From: Plasmopara viticola
Taxonomy: Eukaryota; Oomycota; Peronosporomycetes; Peronosporales; Peronosporaceae
Length of the DNA stretch: 64,000 nucleotides
Direction of reading: 5' to 3'
Assembly: GCA_001695595.3 (NCBI GenBank)
Contig: MBPM02000007.1
Span: 1,736,001-1,800,000, forward strand
The notes under the pieces were generated by a model. It was not told the DNA's origin, searched no databases, and worked only from the letters and a program-made list of their open reading frames with translations. Positions 22,640-35,282 of this stretch are shown here, piece by piece; the first letter of the stretch is position 1, and each line of letters begins with the position of its first letter. A program made the translations under genes and the position numbers.

Positions 22640-24559
22640 TCGGGCGCCTTTTTCTTCAAATTAAATGTTTTGAAAATTTATAACACATACCTACAAAACT
22701 GAATTTGTTGTGACTTTTCTTGGGTCAACACTTTTGAATCTCATCACTGATTGTTGTGAGTGTACTCAAATTTCAAACTACTTTTAAACGCATTTTTTGA
22801 CTGTAAGCAGTAGGCCGTTTATTGCAACGAAGCTTCGGAGTCTTAAGTGCAGCAAGCCTGCAGCTCTTTCTGGATAAAAGATTGACAGACAAATGAGGAC
22901 GAGAAAGAAAACAACGACGTCGAGAAATGACTGACGCAATTTAACAAACATCTGCATACGCTATCGCGTTTGTGTAGAATTCATAGAGTGCAATACGTCG
23001 TGGGTATAATTAATTGAAGATTTATCGGGTATATAGTTGTTAAGCTCTGAATGAGACAGACCAGAAGATCCTTATTGTTATAATGCCGCTGACAGTCAAT
23101 CATCGCGAATGTGCACAACTTTGACTCCTACCTCTTACCTCACATATCAACCCCATCATTAATTAAGGCACTATCGAAAGCGATAGGTAAAAATCAAAAA
23201 TTGAATGTTGTCCAATCATGGCCAACAAGTAGCAATGAAATGAGCACAAGTCGAGTTTCGATTACTTTGCTCGATGAAGACGTTCTTTTTTTCTGTTGCC
23301 CATTGTAATAGATCACGAAGCTTTAAAACGATTCATCGTCTGGTGATGTAGAGGCACATTGACTTCAAAACTTAGAAAACAGATTGCCACGAAACCCTAC
23401 ATTTGTAAAAGTGTCATGTGTTAGTAGGTGCACTAGCTCATTGGTTTATAGCACTACTCAAATTTTTGTGAACAAATCTACTCGCATTTTTTCGAGGCAA
23501 GCAAACCACAAGCACGAATTTGCAATTGACCGCTTATATAGAGCAAAATAAACGGGTCTTTGAATTGGATCATGAATCACCGGTCATACAAAATGTATAC
23601 AATGAGTTTAGGGTATTACATGCCAGTATTGATGCCATATTAAGCGATTATATGTCTCCATGTGCGCTGCCAAAGTTTGGTTACGCATGGCAAGAGAAGC
23701 TGTTGTTGATCCTGCTTTAACTTATCGGTAATTTATGCCAGTAATTGCGTAATATGCGGAAGTAGGTATAAGCTTGCTGTACAAAGACTGCGTATTTTGA
23801 TGTGAAGCAAATTATAACTGACGGTCAGCTTAGGCATTTTGTAGTGCAAAACAATGTCGCCACGGATGTCAAAGGATCTTCAAGGCTTAGAAGATGAGAA
23901 GACCGGACAGTTGTCTTGCCCGAGTAAACAAGGGGGACTCAATTTTTTTAACATGCGAAATCCGAAATCCATAGATACCTTAGCGTTCGAGTATCTGTCT
24001 AGAAAAGCGCTGCAAAACTTCACTTACATGCAAATCAAAGCAAACTATTGTTGCTGCTGCATGGCATAATCGGCATTTAGAATCACATCCCCTTGTAGGT
24101 GCGATACCAGCGTGGTGTGTAGTATGCTGGCCACGAAACGTAAGTAGGTTTCTATAAATTACTTAACTTGCCGGTCAATTAATTGCGAGGCTTGAATTGC
24201 AAAGGGGATACAAAATATTACTGATTATGGGGTGCGTCTTGCCGCAGTGCAAGCAAAACTAATTTAATGTTGTCACAGATGACATGTAAAATTACAGCTT
24301 GGGCGATGAGGAGGCTGAACAGAAGCTTGACCAAGTGAGATAAGGGGGCGAACAAAGATCCATTATCGATATTGGTCTTGGTGGGATCACAGCTTACACA
24401 TACCAAGCTGTCTATGCTGTCGATAATGCTCTTATCGCGCGTTGTGCACAAATTGCGATACGACAAGACTGATAGGCAGACCACATAAAATTGCTAGCTT
24501 GGTAGCAAGATCAGCTGGAAGGTGTCATCACGGAAATAAGTAACGCTGGGATTTTAATT
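22640..24559. other. Intergenic, decayed coding scraps
   Basis: Short plus-strand frames at 23,520-23,720 and 23,854-24,069 have coding-like composition but carry no motif I recognise. They may be pieces of one decayed gene or transposon. Nothing else is visible. Confidence 0.35.
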
Positions 24560-25636
24560 ATGAGGCTGGCAATTTTCTACGAACTCTACTCTTTGTGCAG
24601 CCATCTACTGAAGCAAAGACTATTACTCTATAGTATATGTGGGGTTCGAATCCGCTACGATCGGAACGCTAAGCGAATCTCAAGCTTGCCGTCTTTGATT
24701 ACTAGAAAAGATGCCTGTCTTTTCTTTTCTCTTCACCGAAGAGGTATAAAAGAATCTGCCATGATATTCGTAAGCGTCAGCGGGACCCCGGCGACCGTCG
24801 ATAGCTCCAATATGGAGGAATTTGACTCTGGCTGGACAGTGGCATATACGTTTGGAAGGCTGTATGGCTGCACGTTATTTGGTAGAACGCTTTCGGGGTT
24901 GGAAGCGCTGGGTGGACGTGTCCTCACTCGAAGTGGCTTGCGTAAGGACAGCGTCCGATTTCGGAGAGTCGAGAGTACTAGTCAGAGCTCTTGGTCTATC
25001 TGAAGGTGGGTATGGAGTCAATGTTGGTGGATCAGCAGTTGGAGAGACTGGTTACGGCGCATGATTTGAAGCCTTGTCCGGCGTGGCAGAAAGGGGAGTC
25101 GATGTTGTAGCTCCGGTCCAATGCAGACGCGCCGGCTGACAGCGGGCCTTTCTCCACAAACAAATTTAGGATCGAGCTGCCTGTCGCCCGTTTAGATTCT
25201 GGCGACGACACTTTTGTCTCCAAAACTGAAGCGGAGGGAAAGCGGAGACGCAGTACTTGGACGCGCTGCCTTCATGTTATGCCTTGACCACATGGTCTTC
25301 AAACGCAGCGACTAGATCAAAATTCGGGCTCAGGTCGCCCGTCACTCTTTTGGGCTCTGGCGACAACCGTCTGGTCTCCGACCCGGGTTCAGTCGACGTG
25401 GTTGAAAAGTCTCTGTAGAGTGTCCCAACGTTAAGTGCACTGAACGGGAGGCGCTAGTCGCTAACTAAGGCCATTCTGGTTTCCTTCGGGCTTGAACGGT
25501 TTGACTTGGAATCTTGGTGAAAATTGAGAAATGAAAACAGGCGCTTAGAGGCATGTCATACTTTTCCTTCCCTCAAGTCGATCACTCTGGTTTTGAGATT
25601 TCGCGAGAATTTATAAGGACTCATACGGAGACCGAG
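24560..25636. other. GC-richer repetitive relic of unknown type
   Basis: Composition changes to GC-richer DNA that continues into the LINE. Two imperfect direct copies, each starting TCGCCCGT and containing CTCTGGCGAC-like and GTCTCC-like blocks, lie at about 25,178-25,232 and 25,332-25,390. A plus-strand frame at 24,560-25,003 shows no known domain. It may be gag or leader debris of another retroelement. It ends where the LINE 3' end begins. Confidence 0.35.
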
Positions 25637-25799
25637 ATTTTTGGCACGCTAGGGATAGTTTCAGAGCCGAGTCGGCGAGTAAAAGGGCTGAAGGCAGGGT
25701 ATTGGCAGAACTAGGAACGGCAACAGGACACGCACGGCAAATTGCGGTGTGTTGGTTCACATGGAGGTACTCATTGAGTGAGAGCAACGAAGCCGGTTA

Positions 25800-27200
25800 A
25801 ACACAGACTGGAGCGATGCTTGCGACTCTTTATCTTGCACTTCACGCACGCGCGCACGTGCGCACTAGACATAGTGTACACAACCCGGAGCGCACACAAC
25901 AGAGGAAGAGGCCCACGCTGTCGGAACAAATCGTCATTGCGCGCTGTTCACACCAAGTGAAGAGCGATGAAATTGTGATGCAATGTCGATCTGCCCCAGG
26001 CCACGCACCATGGCGGCATGGTGTAAGGGCTGTTGGTACACTGAGTTTTGTGTCAAGCCAAGTCGGCTTGGTAATTAACTGAGCTGATTAGTCACGAAAA
26101 TAAGACGAGCCATAGCCAGTCTGTAGAGCGTACTCGATGAATAGATATCGCTATCTTTTTACTGCGTTGTACCCGCTGCGCACGCAGTAGATGATGTCGG
26201 GGTGTGCCTCGCACAAGAACGAAAAGCTGGCAGCACATCAGAGGCAAGCCGGAACTGCAAGTCTTTGTATACAGGAAGCAGCAATCGACGCAAACGCTTA
26301 GACTGGTCCATAAATTCTAGATGTTGGTTGTTGTAGCGTGTGCACCGTGCAGCTGGATTAGGTGTGGCTTTGTGGGCGTTAGATTTTTTATCACACACAG
26401 GAGCAAGTGGAATCGAAACACCAATGGCGCAACATATGCGCGCTCAATCACACGCACACCGACGTATGGCGCAGTTGGACACACCCATGCTTCGCCTGGA
26501 GGTGGGTTTGGTGCATTGTTGCACGGATCACGGATACGCTTGAAGACTTGAGTAGCTTCGTGTTACAGGCGTCGAAGCCATTGGTACTGTTGGTATCTAG
26601 GGATCGACGTGAGCCGGTTGAAGATGTGGCCGCGCTCAAACGCATCAGCACCCGGCTATAAATTATCGGTATTCAAGAAGTCAGCAAGACATCGAAGCTT
26701 GACAGCTGTTGCAGAGTGCTGGCGGTGGCTGCTTTGGGACTCGGCAACCATACACAGACTACGCCGCTGTATTTTTGAGCTGCTAACACGAGTAGTGAGC
26801 TCAAACTAGAAATCGGCGTCGGCGTGGAATCAGATCGGTTGGTTCAGCACATATACGAGGCGGGGAGACTCGCCATGTGACATCCCACTTTATCATTTAC
26901 CACAGACGCCAGACCTGGCGCAACCATTTGGATAGCACATCCCACTATAGCAAAGCACTGTGGCGCTTAGAGCTAATCGCAAGGAGGTCGTGGATTCACC
27001 AGAGACCCCCAAATGGGAAGCGCAAGTGACAGAAGCATGACACCTGGTACTTTTGTTTGAGGTTGACGTAGCAACGGACTGAAGCAGCACGTTGTGCTTC
27101 TGACGCTTAAGCGAGGCTTCGATGCTGGGTACTAGTATATTGTAGTCTGATATAGGTTGAAACAAAAAATCCTTGTAAATCACCTGGACGTGTTTGGCGT
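25800..27200 (-). pseudogene. LINE ORF2 C-terminal region, broken
   Basis: Minus-strand frames here match the better-preserved copy at 32,657-33,603: both contain QSKRLRRLLL followed by VY(E/K)DLQFRLA. They form the region after the LINE reverse transcriptase, including the Cys-rich segment. It is split over several frames. Confidence 0.6.
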
Positions 27201-27540
27201 TGCGTTTGTAGCGACGTGCAAGTACAAAGAGGTTGAGCGGGAACTACCACTGCTTAACGATCTGCTGCGGGATTGGCACATACACAGTGTAGTGTCACAA
27301 CCGAGAGAGCACTATCGTTAGTGCGACCAGCAGACGTCCTCGCAAGGCGCGAGCGTGACGGAACCATTGAAGAAAGTCTTCGTAGAATTGCCTATCTAAG
27401 AGCTCTATAATGGCGCTGTCGACCGGATTCTGACCAAGCAGAATACCCGAAAATGACGGTCTCACCACGCTGGAGCACCTTGACGCCACAGAAACAAGAA
27501 AGGGTTCAAAGGCATATGGCAAAGCTGAGCTTGGCTCCGG

Positions 27541-28270
27541 AGCCGTCGCAGTACAGCTGAACCAGGTCAAGCTGTGCCTGGATGCCGGACACTGATCTGG
27601 AGAGCAAACGTTGTATCATCAGCTAAAAAGACGCTGGTGGCGGTGAGGTCTTCGGTGAGACAAACACCATGCTCTTCATCCTGCCGGACCAGGTACCCCA
27701 GTGGTTCGATGACCATGATGAACAGCAGCGCTAAGAGTGGATCGCCTTGCTTGACTCCCCGTGTGGGGAAGATCGGCTTGATGTGGCCGTTGGGCTAGAG
27801 GGGAGCCTGAAAGACGGTGTAGAGCAACTTAGCTCAGTTGATAATGGTGTCACCACAGCTCATGCGATCGAGCTCCTAGAACATGTAGTCCCCTTTGATC
27901 CGGTTGCACGCCTTCTCAAAGTCGAGAAACATAGCGTAGGCTTCTTCGTCGGGCGCAATCATGAGGTCTAACAAGCTAATTAAAATGGTGGTGGATCAAC
28001 CGACTCTTGAAGAACGCCGTCTAGTCGGCGTGGAAAAGGTTGGGAAGGTTGATCTTGGGGCGACAATCAAGTACCCTGGACAACGCCTCCACGTCAACGC
28101 ATATGAGCGAGATCAGTCAAAAGTTGCCAGGGTCGTTACGCGAGCCTTTCTTGTGCGGCATGCACACAGCCGACTTTCGCTAATAAGGGAGGGTTTGCCG
28201 CTTGACGATTGGTTGTTAAACACTATGCCCGGACATCCTCCGAAGACGACGGGCGCGACCTGGTAGAATC
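27541..28270 (-). pseudogene. LINE reverse transcriptase, frameshifted
   Basis: The minus strand at 27,800-27,560 reads RGVKQGDPLLALLF followed by FLADDTTFA, where ADD is the catalytic motif (F/Y replaced by L). Upstream, around 27,900-27,950, LDFEKA marks the first catalytic block. Stops and frame changes lie between the blocks. Confidence 0.75.
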
Positions 28271-28549
28271 CAACCGTGAGACCGTCCTGCTTGGCGCGGA
28301 GCTGGTCTCCATATGCTTGAGAGCGTCGGCAAGGTCAGCTCCGAAACTTGAAGCGTCAAGCAGTTCTTGTTTCATCGGATGTTTGACGCTTGTTCACGTG
28401 TCCAACAGGTGGATCGGTAGAACTGGCAGCGTTACTTATGACAGACCCCCACTTGGCTCAAAAGCTTGCTGAGATGTCCGCTGGCGTTTGTGAGATGCTG
28501 CCGCGGGAAGTTCGAACTTCTCTGATTGTTGATGCTATCTTAGCGGACA

Positions 28550-29290
28550 ATTACTGTGCCAGGTGGTCACCGGCACCCTTGGGCTCAAAAAACTTAAAGT
28601 TGCTGTACAACGCGTTGCAAAAGTCTTCCGACAACATAGCATAGTCGAGTCGGTTTTGCCTCGGCTGGGGACCGATGTACACGCGTTCGTTCTGGTGGTG
28701 GAGTCGCCAGGCATCGACGACACCTAGCTGGCTCAGTCAGCTCATACAGGTACTGCCGGGCGAACAAGTAAGCGTGGCTGGGATGAGTTGAGTTGAGGCT
28801 AAGGTTGAGCGGCATGTTTAAGTCGCCGAGGACTATATGCGTCGCATTGTCTATTAAAGCGGTTCACTGAAAGTTAGTTGAAGAACACAGCTTTATCATG
28901 GTCATCCACCGGCGAGTACACATTGTGGGTGTACACGGGAGCACTTTATAACACCAATCGGACGACCAGATAGCGTTCCGGGACAGTCACTTCGCGAAGT
29001 TCCTCGGCAGTATCGAAACCTGGAAATTTGGAGCGGAGCACAGTGAGCACTCCGCCAGATTGGTGTGTCGTCTGTGTGGCACTGACCGCACCAGGGTCAC
29101 TGACGAATAGCTTGTGCCTAAAACGGGCTTGAAGATTAAATATGAAGGTGTCAAGATGGTAGCATTCGCGGAGTTTGGTCTCCTGGATGCAAGAGAGACT
29201 GTGCTTCTGAGCAAGTGCTTGATGAGTAGGTGTCCGTTTTTCTTGATCCCGTGGGTATTGACGGTCAGTAAGCTGACATTTTTTCATAAG
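28550..29290 (-). pseudogene. LINE AP-endonuclease domain, frameshifted
   Basis: The minus strand near 29,290 starts the domain. IQETKLRE, with its catalytic Glu, is readable at about 29,170-29,190. The GDLN-type block followed by MPLNLS appears near 28,815. A later block reads RLDYAML near 28,640. Frame changes separate the blocks. Confidence 0.65.
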
Positions 29291-29689
29291 ACCTTGGGCG
29301 CATCCACGCGCGGGGCCACCTTAGCACCTAAGTGCAAGCCCAGTCACAAGCTCAGGCTGACCGTCGACTTGCTGGAGCTGGAGCACATCTGCGTTCTCTT
29401 AAAGTAATGACCGCAGTCACGAAGGTACTCAAGGTCTTCGAGTATATTTCCTTGCCACTAGACTTGTTCCGATATCTTGAAGCAGTGTGTGCCGATCTTG
29501 GGGCGAAGCAGGACCAACAACATATCGGGGTGAAGTAAATGTCGGTTGGGTGCTGGAATCCAGGGCACCGACCACCCAGTAAGACGCTGGAGCCAGTAGT
29601 CCTTTTCGACGATCAGGGCGCTGTGCACATCAACATCGACTCAAAGAGAGACAGCGCCCTAGTCGCACGCACAATGGTTAATGTGTCCA

Positions 29690-31840
29690 AGTTGTACCAC
29701 CGCTTGGCTATGCGTCAAAACATACCGTCACACGTCTTAGGTACCTTGTTGCCGAGATACTTGACCCACTTGCGAGCAAACGTGTTGGCGTCAGTGTGGT
29801 CGGCCGCGTGCAAGATGCCATTTATCATGTGAAGCTGGGCCATCTCGGTGACGCTTGGGCTCAGCTCACGCAATCCACGTAAGAGCGCAGTATTAAACGC
29901 CATGGGAGCCTTGACGGACCCCATGAACGTCAGCGTGTCAGGGTTATTCGTCGTACGGAGCGAATTGTGAAGGCCACCCAATATGGCGTCGGCAGCGGCC
30001 AAGCGATCTGGAAGCAGCTGAGGATCAGCCATCCCTTCAGCAGCCTCCATCTCGTTGACGATCTCTTGGATCGGAGTTGGCTCCTCGGTTTCTACCACGC
30101 TGGTGTGGTACTTGGTCAAAAAGTGACTGGCTTTCTTGCAGACAGTCAGGTTGCTCGGCACCTGCACCTTGCGCGGAACAATTCGAAAGCGCGGAATCTT
30201 GACCTCATCGAGAGTTGCTGGGCAGCAGTCTTACTCGACCTCGACAGTGCTAAGCACGTCTCAGAGTAGTTGCTTGTCGTGACGCCGGCGAGAATCTTCG
30301 GACGAAATTTCATTAGCAGATTGTCTAAGTCCTCATCAGCACGAGAACGTTTGCCCTTACGTTTGCCAACAGTCCCGGGCACCAGTTCGGATTGGGAAGC
30401 CGGTAGTGGTGGTGGGAGCAGGAGCAACCGAGACGATATCGGGCTGCTTGGTGGGGCCTGCAGTACCGAGGGAAAGTTTGCTGGGCGCTGGGTCACGAGT
30501 TGGAGCTGCAGGAGGAAAGAGAGCAGTGGTCACAGCAGAGTCTTAACGGTTCGATCGTTGGAGCGACATTTCCCGCGTGCCACGTCGTACCACGGCAGTA
30601 TACGAAGGCTGCGGCGGGTATACATCAAGCATTGTTCGGCTGGTAGCAGAGGACGGAACACTGTCTCTGGCTAGGTTGAGTGCGTGGATCGAGCTTTGAC
30701 CGAAAGACATTCGTCGGGTTGAAAACGGAGCGTTTTTCGCGTGGACTGGGTGGATGCTTCCAGAAAATACGAGCTGGTCGCACACAGTACCAATTACCAC
30801 GAACTCCTAAGGGAAGTGCACACACCAAGTAGCGGTGGTGATCACCGCGTCCAGGGTCACATCGCGAAACGTGCCGTAGATCGGCTGCGCTCCAAGCTCG
30901 AAGAAGCGTTCTAACATCAGATCAGCATCGAAGTCGCTGTCGACACTCGACACATCAATAAAGAAGCGGTCGGTGAGAATGTCGGACCCGCCGAATCGGT
31001 ATCTGCCTTCTAGGATCTTGACTTCTTGGCCAGCGAGGCTCTCGCAGGCTTCTTTCATCTTCACCTTGACGCGGATGTTACCACCGGGAGCTTTGTGGGC
31101 TGACCTAGTTGCTGCTGGTCGATCTGTTGTTGGACGACGGGGTTGCCATGCTTTTGAGCAGCGACGCGAGGTTCCGACTTGGTGCAGAGCGCTGGAAGAG
31201 CGTCTTCGGTCTCGATGACCATCGCATGGCGTGCACGAGGTAGCGCGTATGGACGAGCTCGATCTATTGAGGGAGCAAGTTGGCTCCAGTCGTCCCCGGC
31301 TTAATACAGAGCGTCAATGGCTAAATTTCCATCGCCTTGGGGTGGGGCATCTTGACACGCGATGAGGCGGGTGCTTCAACTTTATCTCGGCATATCTCCA
31401 TAGAACGTTGAAGCAGGTCACGAAGCGTCGGCGTGCATGTGGATGCGCTTGTAGTTGGACGCGTGCGAGCTGCCGCGGATTGCGGGGGAGCACTGGCGTC
31501 AGCTGGTGGCGTATGTTGGCGTGTGACGTTGTTGGGCTGCACATCTTCCACAAAATCTTGCGTAGCAGGTGGCTGGTGCATAGGCGGGACACGCAGCTGC
31601 ACTACCATGCCATCACTCGATTCGTGCGAGTCTTGCAACACATAGCCAGCGTTATGCCCTGGTCCATGTATGAACGTGAAGCTTCACTGGAATCATGAAT
31701 CCCAACGGCACCTGGATTGTTTGATACGGACCCAACTGAACCGTCGTTTGGTAGGGTTGCGAAGCCTTTCATAGGCGATGGGTCGGGGCACGTGCCTGGG
31801 AGGATAAGCGTGAGCCCAACCCACTCATCACGCAAACAAC
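29690..31840 (-). pseudogene. LINE ORF1-like region, broken
   Basis: Minus-strand frames at 29,715-30,167, 30,146-30,496, 30,807-31,064, 31,321-31,641 and 31,602-31,835 look like consecutive parts of one protein. It is Pro/Ala/Thr-rich at the start, has a basic KRKGKRSR stretch and ends in an alpha-helical segment. It occupies the ORF1 position of the LINE. No zinc knuckle is obvious. The frame changes at least four times. Confidence 0.5.
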
Positions 31841-31975
31841 TTGCGAGTACACTAAGAAAGGGCAGCTGGCTTCGGCGTCAATTGAAAGAACGGCTTGCGT
31901 GGGTGCTTAAGAGACTGGATCCTCCAAAATTTGTCTAGGTCGAACAGATCAGGACGAGGCGAATTGAGAAGTGAC

Positions 31976-32060
31976 GTTTCTTGCCCGAGTGGTCTAAGGG
32001 GCGGACTTAAGATTCGCTAGACATTACCATCTGCATGGGTTTAAACCCCATAGATATCAA
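31976..32060 (+). pseudogene. tRNA-Leu(UAA)-like, first unit of the array
   Basis: Anticodon loop CTTAAGA and T stem ATGGG/CCCAT are good. The acceptor CGTTTCT/AGATATC is mispaired at two positions. It abuts the LINE 5' end. Confidence 0.65.
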
Positions 32061-32400
32061 AGCGTTATTGTCTTCGTTCAATTAGTCGCAGCACACGAAT
32101 TTTTGTCGCTAAACAAAGAAAGCTATTGTCGTTGCTACTATATGCTGTTCGTGATATGTGCTCGGATCTCACTTTGATGTATATATATTGAGTTCGCTGA
32201 AGCAGGTCCCGTCTAATAATCAAATTACCAGCACGATCAAAAGGAAGGCTTCTTAAGCATATAGTTGTGGATAAGTGATGCGGGGCTTTCAACTACTGAG
32301 CTGATAACTAGCTACGGCATATTATAGTGCATAAAATAAAGTACAATTTTCTCATATAAAAGGTGCATTTCTGAACCTTGAGTGTTGAAGACGTAAGCAA

Positions 32401-32485
32401 CGTATCTTGCCCGAGTGGTCTAAGGGGCGGACTTAAGATGCACTAGACATGCCAGTCTGCGTGAGTTGAAACCCTACCGATACCA
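32401..32485 (+). pseudogene. tRNA-Leu-like, T type
   Basis: The 3' strand of the anticodon stem is TGCAC instead of TCCGC, so the stem cannot form. The T loop reads TTGAAAC. Confidence 0.65.
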
Positions 32486-32566
32486 CGGTTTCTCTTCGCA
32501 AAACAAAGAAAGCAATGGTCGTCGCTGCTATATGTCGTCATATAAAGTATCACAGGATAATAAAGT

Positions 32567-33659
32567 TTTGGCACGCTAGGTATAGATTTGGAGCCGAATC
32601 GAGTCAGCCGGCAGAAAAAGCGGCTGAAGGCGGAGTATTGGTAGTAGTAGGGACGGCTACAGGAAACGTATAGCAAACAGCGATGCATTGGTGCGCTTAA
32701 AGGCACCCATCGAGCGAGAGCATCGTAGCCGAGTCAACACAGCCTGGAGCGACGCTTGGTGCTCTTCATCGTACACCCTACGTATGCATTCACGCACGTG
32801 CGCACTAAACGTGGTGTGCACGACCCATAGCGCAGGAATCACAGGCAAAAGCTCACGCTGGCGGAACCAACCATCATTGCGCACTGTCCACAGCAAGTGG
32901 AGCGTGATGCAACGCGTGATCTGCCAAAGGTCACGCAGCACGGCGGTATGGTTGTGCCAAGAGGGTGTAAGGGCTGGAGGGCGACCAAGGGCGATGTCGA
33001 GCCATGTCGGTGTGATGACAAAGAAAGCTGACCAGTCACGAAATAGGACTGGCCATAGCTCGGCTGGTAGAGCGCACTCAAAGAACAAGTACCGCTCTGT
33101 TTTCACTGCGTTGCATCCGCTGCGTACGCAGTAGATGATGCCGGGATGCACCTCCTGAACGCACTGCAACAGATGGAAGGCGAGTCGGAACTGCAGATCT
33201 TCGTATACAGAAAGCAGCAGCCGACGTAGTCGCTTGGACTGGCTCACGAATACTTTGATGTGGCATTCTCATCGTGCAGCTAGATTATGTGTGGCTTTGT
33301 GGGCATTGGGGCCTTCTACACAAGCAGGAGCAACTGAGATTGAGCCACGAAGGGCGCAACACATACGCGTTCACCCACACGCACACCGACGTATGACGCA
33401 GTGGGACACACCCAGGCCACGCCTGAAGGCGGGAGCGTCGCATTGGTGCACCGAGCACGTAGTCGCTTGAAGACTTGTGTGGCTTCGCGGTGCAGGCGTC
33501 GGAGCCACTGATACTGCTGGTATACAGGGATTGACGTGAGCCGGTGGTCGATGTGGCCGCGCGTAAAAGCATCAGCATCCTGCCATGCATTATCAGCATC
33601 CAAGAAGTCAGCAAGAATCCGAAGCTTAGAAGTTGTTGCAGCGTGCTGGCGGTAGCTGC
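32567..33659 (-). mobile_element. 5'-truncated LINE copy inside the tRNA array
   Basis: This is a second copy of the LINE 3' region. It shares the end sequence TTTTGGCACGCTAG (plus strand) with the copy at 25,637. An open minus-strand frame at 32,657-33,247 (196 residues) starts with QSKRLRRLLL and contains a C-x3-C segment followed by TERYLFFEC, the Cys-rich zf-RVT-type block after LINE reverse transcriptases. A further frame at 33,316-33,603 continues it upstream. The 5' end is cut exactly against a truncated tRNA-Leu copy, and about 200 bp of array spacer is missing. Better preserved than the larger copy. Confidence 0.75.
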
Positions 33660-33660
33660 A

Positions 33661-33734
33661 GAGTGGATTAAAGGTGCGAACTTAAGATCCGCAAGACATG
33701 CCAGTCTGCGTGGTTTCAAATCCCACAAAAAGAG
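33661..33734 (+). pseudogene. tRNA-Leu-like, 5'-truncated by the LINE
   Basis: It starts within the D loop (GAGTGGATTAAAGG) directly at the LINE breakpoint. Anticodon loop CTTAAGA and the variable arm are kept. Confidence 0.65.
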
Positions 33735-34066
33735 AGTGTGAAAGTCTTCGTTCAGATAGTCGCAGCGCACGAATTTTGTCGCAAAACAGATAAGCTATTG
33801 TCGTTGCTGCTATATGCTGTTGGTAATTTGTGCTCTGATCGCAGTTTGAGGTAACATATATTTAGTTCGCCGAAGAAGGTCCCATCAACGAACAGAATTG
33901 CCACCACGATCAAAAGGAAGGCTTCTTAAGAATATAGATGTGAATAAGTGATGCGGGGCTTTCAATTGCTGAGCCGAAAGTTGCATATTATAGTGCAAAA
34001 CATACAAACATTGTCGTAATATTATAAAATATGTTTTTGGAGCTTGAGTGATATAGGCGTAAATGA

Positions 34067-34151
34067 GGTATCTTGCCTGAGTGGTCTAAGGGGCAGACTT
34101 AAGATCCACTAGGTATGCCAGTCTGCAAGGGTACAAACCCGCAAATTTTAA
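34067..34151 (+). pseudogene. tRNA-Leu(UAA)-like, diverged
   Basis: Anticodon stem GCAGA/TCCAC is mispaired. The T arm and the 3' acceptor strand are eroded. Confidence 0.6.
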
Positions 34152-34406
34152 AGCATACTTGTTTTCTTCAAAGATGTCGCAGCACACGGTTATATTTTGA
34201 ACTCTCAGAAGCAGGTTTCACATAATAACTTAATTGCCAACACGATCAAAAGGAAGGCTTCTCAAGCATATAGCTGTGAAACAGTGATGCGGAGCTTTCC
34301 ATTGTTGAGCTCAAAACTTGCTGCGGCATATTATAGTGCATAAGATACAAAACCATGTCGTCATATTTAGTATGATTTTGAAGCTTGAGTAAATAGGCGT
34401 AATCGA

Positions 34407-34491
34407 GGTATCTTGCCCGAGTGGTCAAAGGGGCGGAATAAAGAGCCGCTAGACATTCCAGTCTGGGAGGGTTTAAACCTCACAGTCACCA
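34407..34491 (+). pseudogene. tRNA-Leu-like, anticodon AAA, diverged
   Basis: Loop ATAAAGA with U33 kept. Stem GCGGA/GCCGC has one mismatch. It arose separately from the F class at 45-52 kb. Confidence 0.55.
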
Positions 34492-34835
34492 AAGCGACTT
34501 GACTTTGTTTAAAAGAGTCGCAGCACACTATTTTTATGCACATCAAAGAAAGCTATGGTCGTTGCTGCTGTATGTTGTTTGTAAATTGTATTCGGATCGC
34601 ACTTTCTGGATAGAGATTTTGATTATTCCGAAGCAGGTCCCATATAATAGCTAAATTGCCATCCACGATCAAAAGAAAGACTTCTTAAGCATATGATTGT
34701 TAATAAGTGATGCGGGGCCTTCAATTGCTGAGCTGCCAACCAGCTATCGCATATTGTAGTGCATAAAAAATACAATGTCGATTCATAGTAGGTGCACAAA
34801 CAAAATACAATGTCGAATTATAATAGGTGCGATTT

Positions 34836-34856
34836 TTCAAACCCCACAGGTACCAC
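34836..34856 (+). pseudogene. tRNA-Leu 3' remnant
   Basis: Only the T loop, the 3' T-stem strand and the acceptor end (AGGTACCA) remain; the rest of the unit is deleted. Confidence 0.5.
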
Positions 34857-35196
34857 AGCAACTTGACTTCGTTCAAAATAATTGCAGCACACTATTTTTT
34901 TGCGAACAAAAAAAGCTATTGTCGTTGATGCTATATGTTGTTTGTAATGTATACTCGGATCACACTATTTGGTAATATCTTTTGAAGTCTTCGAAGCAGG
35001 TCCCATATTTTAACGAATTATCGCCACGACTAAAAAAAAGGCTTTTTCTTTAAGCATATAGTTGTGAATAAGTGATGCGGGCTTTCAATTACTGAGCTGA
35101 CAACCAGTTACGGCATATTGTAGTGCATAAACTGAAATACAATGTCGCTATATAAAAGGTGCTTTCTTGAAGCTTGAGTTATATTGACGTAAACAA

Positions 35197-35282
35197 GGTG
35201 TCTTGCCCGAGTGGTCTAAGGGGGCTGACTTAAGATCCGCTAGACATGCCAGTCTACGTGGGTTCAGACTTCGCAATTACCA
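35197..35282 (+). pseudogene. tRNA-Leu(UAA)-like, B type
   Basis: Acceptor starts GGTGTCT. Anticodon stem GCTGA/TCCGC has one mismatch. The 3' end AATTACC is mispaired. Confidence 0.6.

Larger units (their letters stand above)
25637..31960 (-). mobile_element. Degenerate L1-type non-LTR retrotransposon (LINE)
   Basis: Read on the minus strand, the element holds in order an ORF1-like region (about 31.84-29.7 kb), an AP-endonuclease (about 29.29-28.55 kb), a reverse transcriptase (about 28.27-27.55 kb) and a C-terminal region (about 27.2-25.8 kb). Many stops and frameshifts interrupt it. The 3' end is fixed by comparison with a second copy at 32,567: both end in the same CTAGCGTGCCAAAA sequence. 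The 5' end is approximate and lies within about 20 bp of the first tRNA-Leu-like copy at 31,976. The gene order is that of APE-type LINEs (L1/Tx1 group). It is not autonomous now. Confidence 0.8.

Noticed and set aside
24643..24653. A perfect Pol III B-box sequence GGTTCGAATCC, as in a tRNA gene
   Set aside because: No A box, acceptor stem or anticodon arm can be placed upstream at tRNA spacing. Probably chance or a very old remnant.
27574..28472. Plus-strand frames in the LINE region as genes
   Set aside because: They are shadows of the minus-strand reverse transcriptase, whose catalytic motifs are readable.
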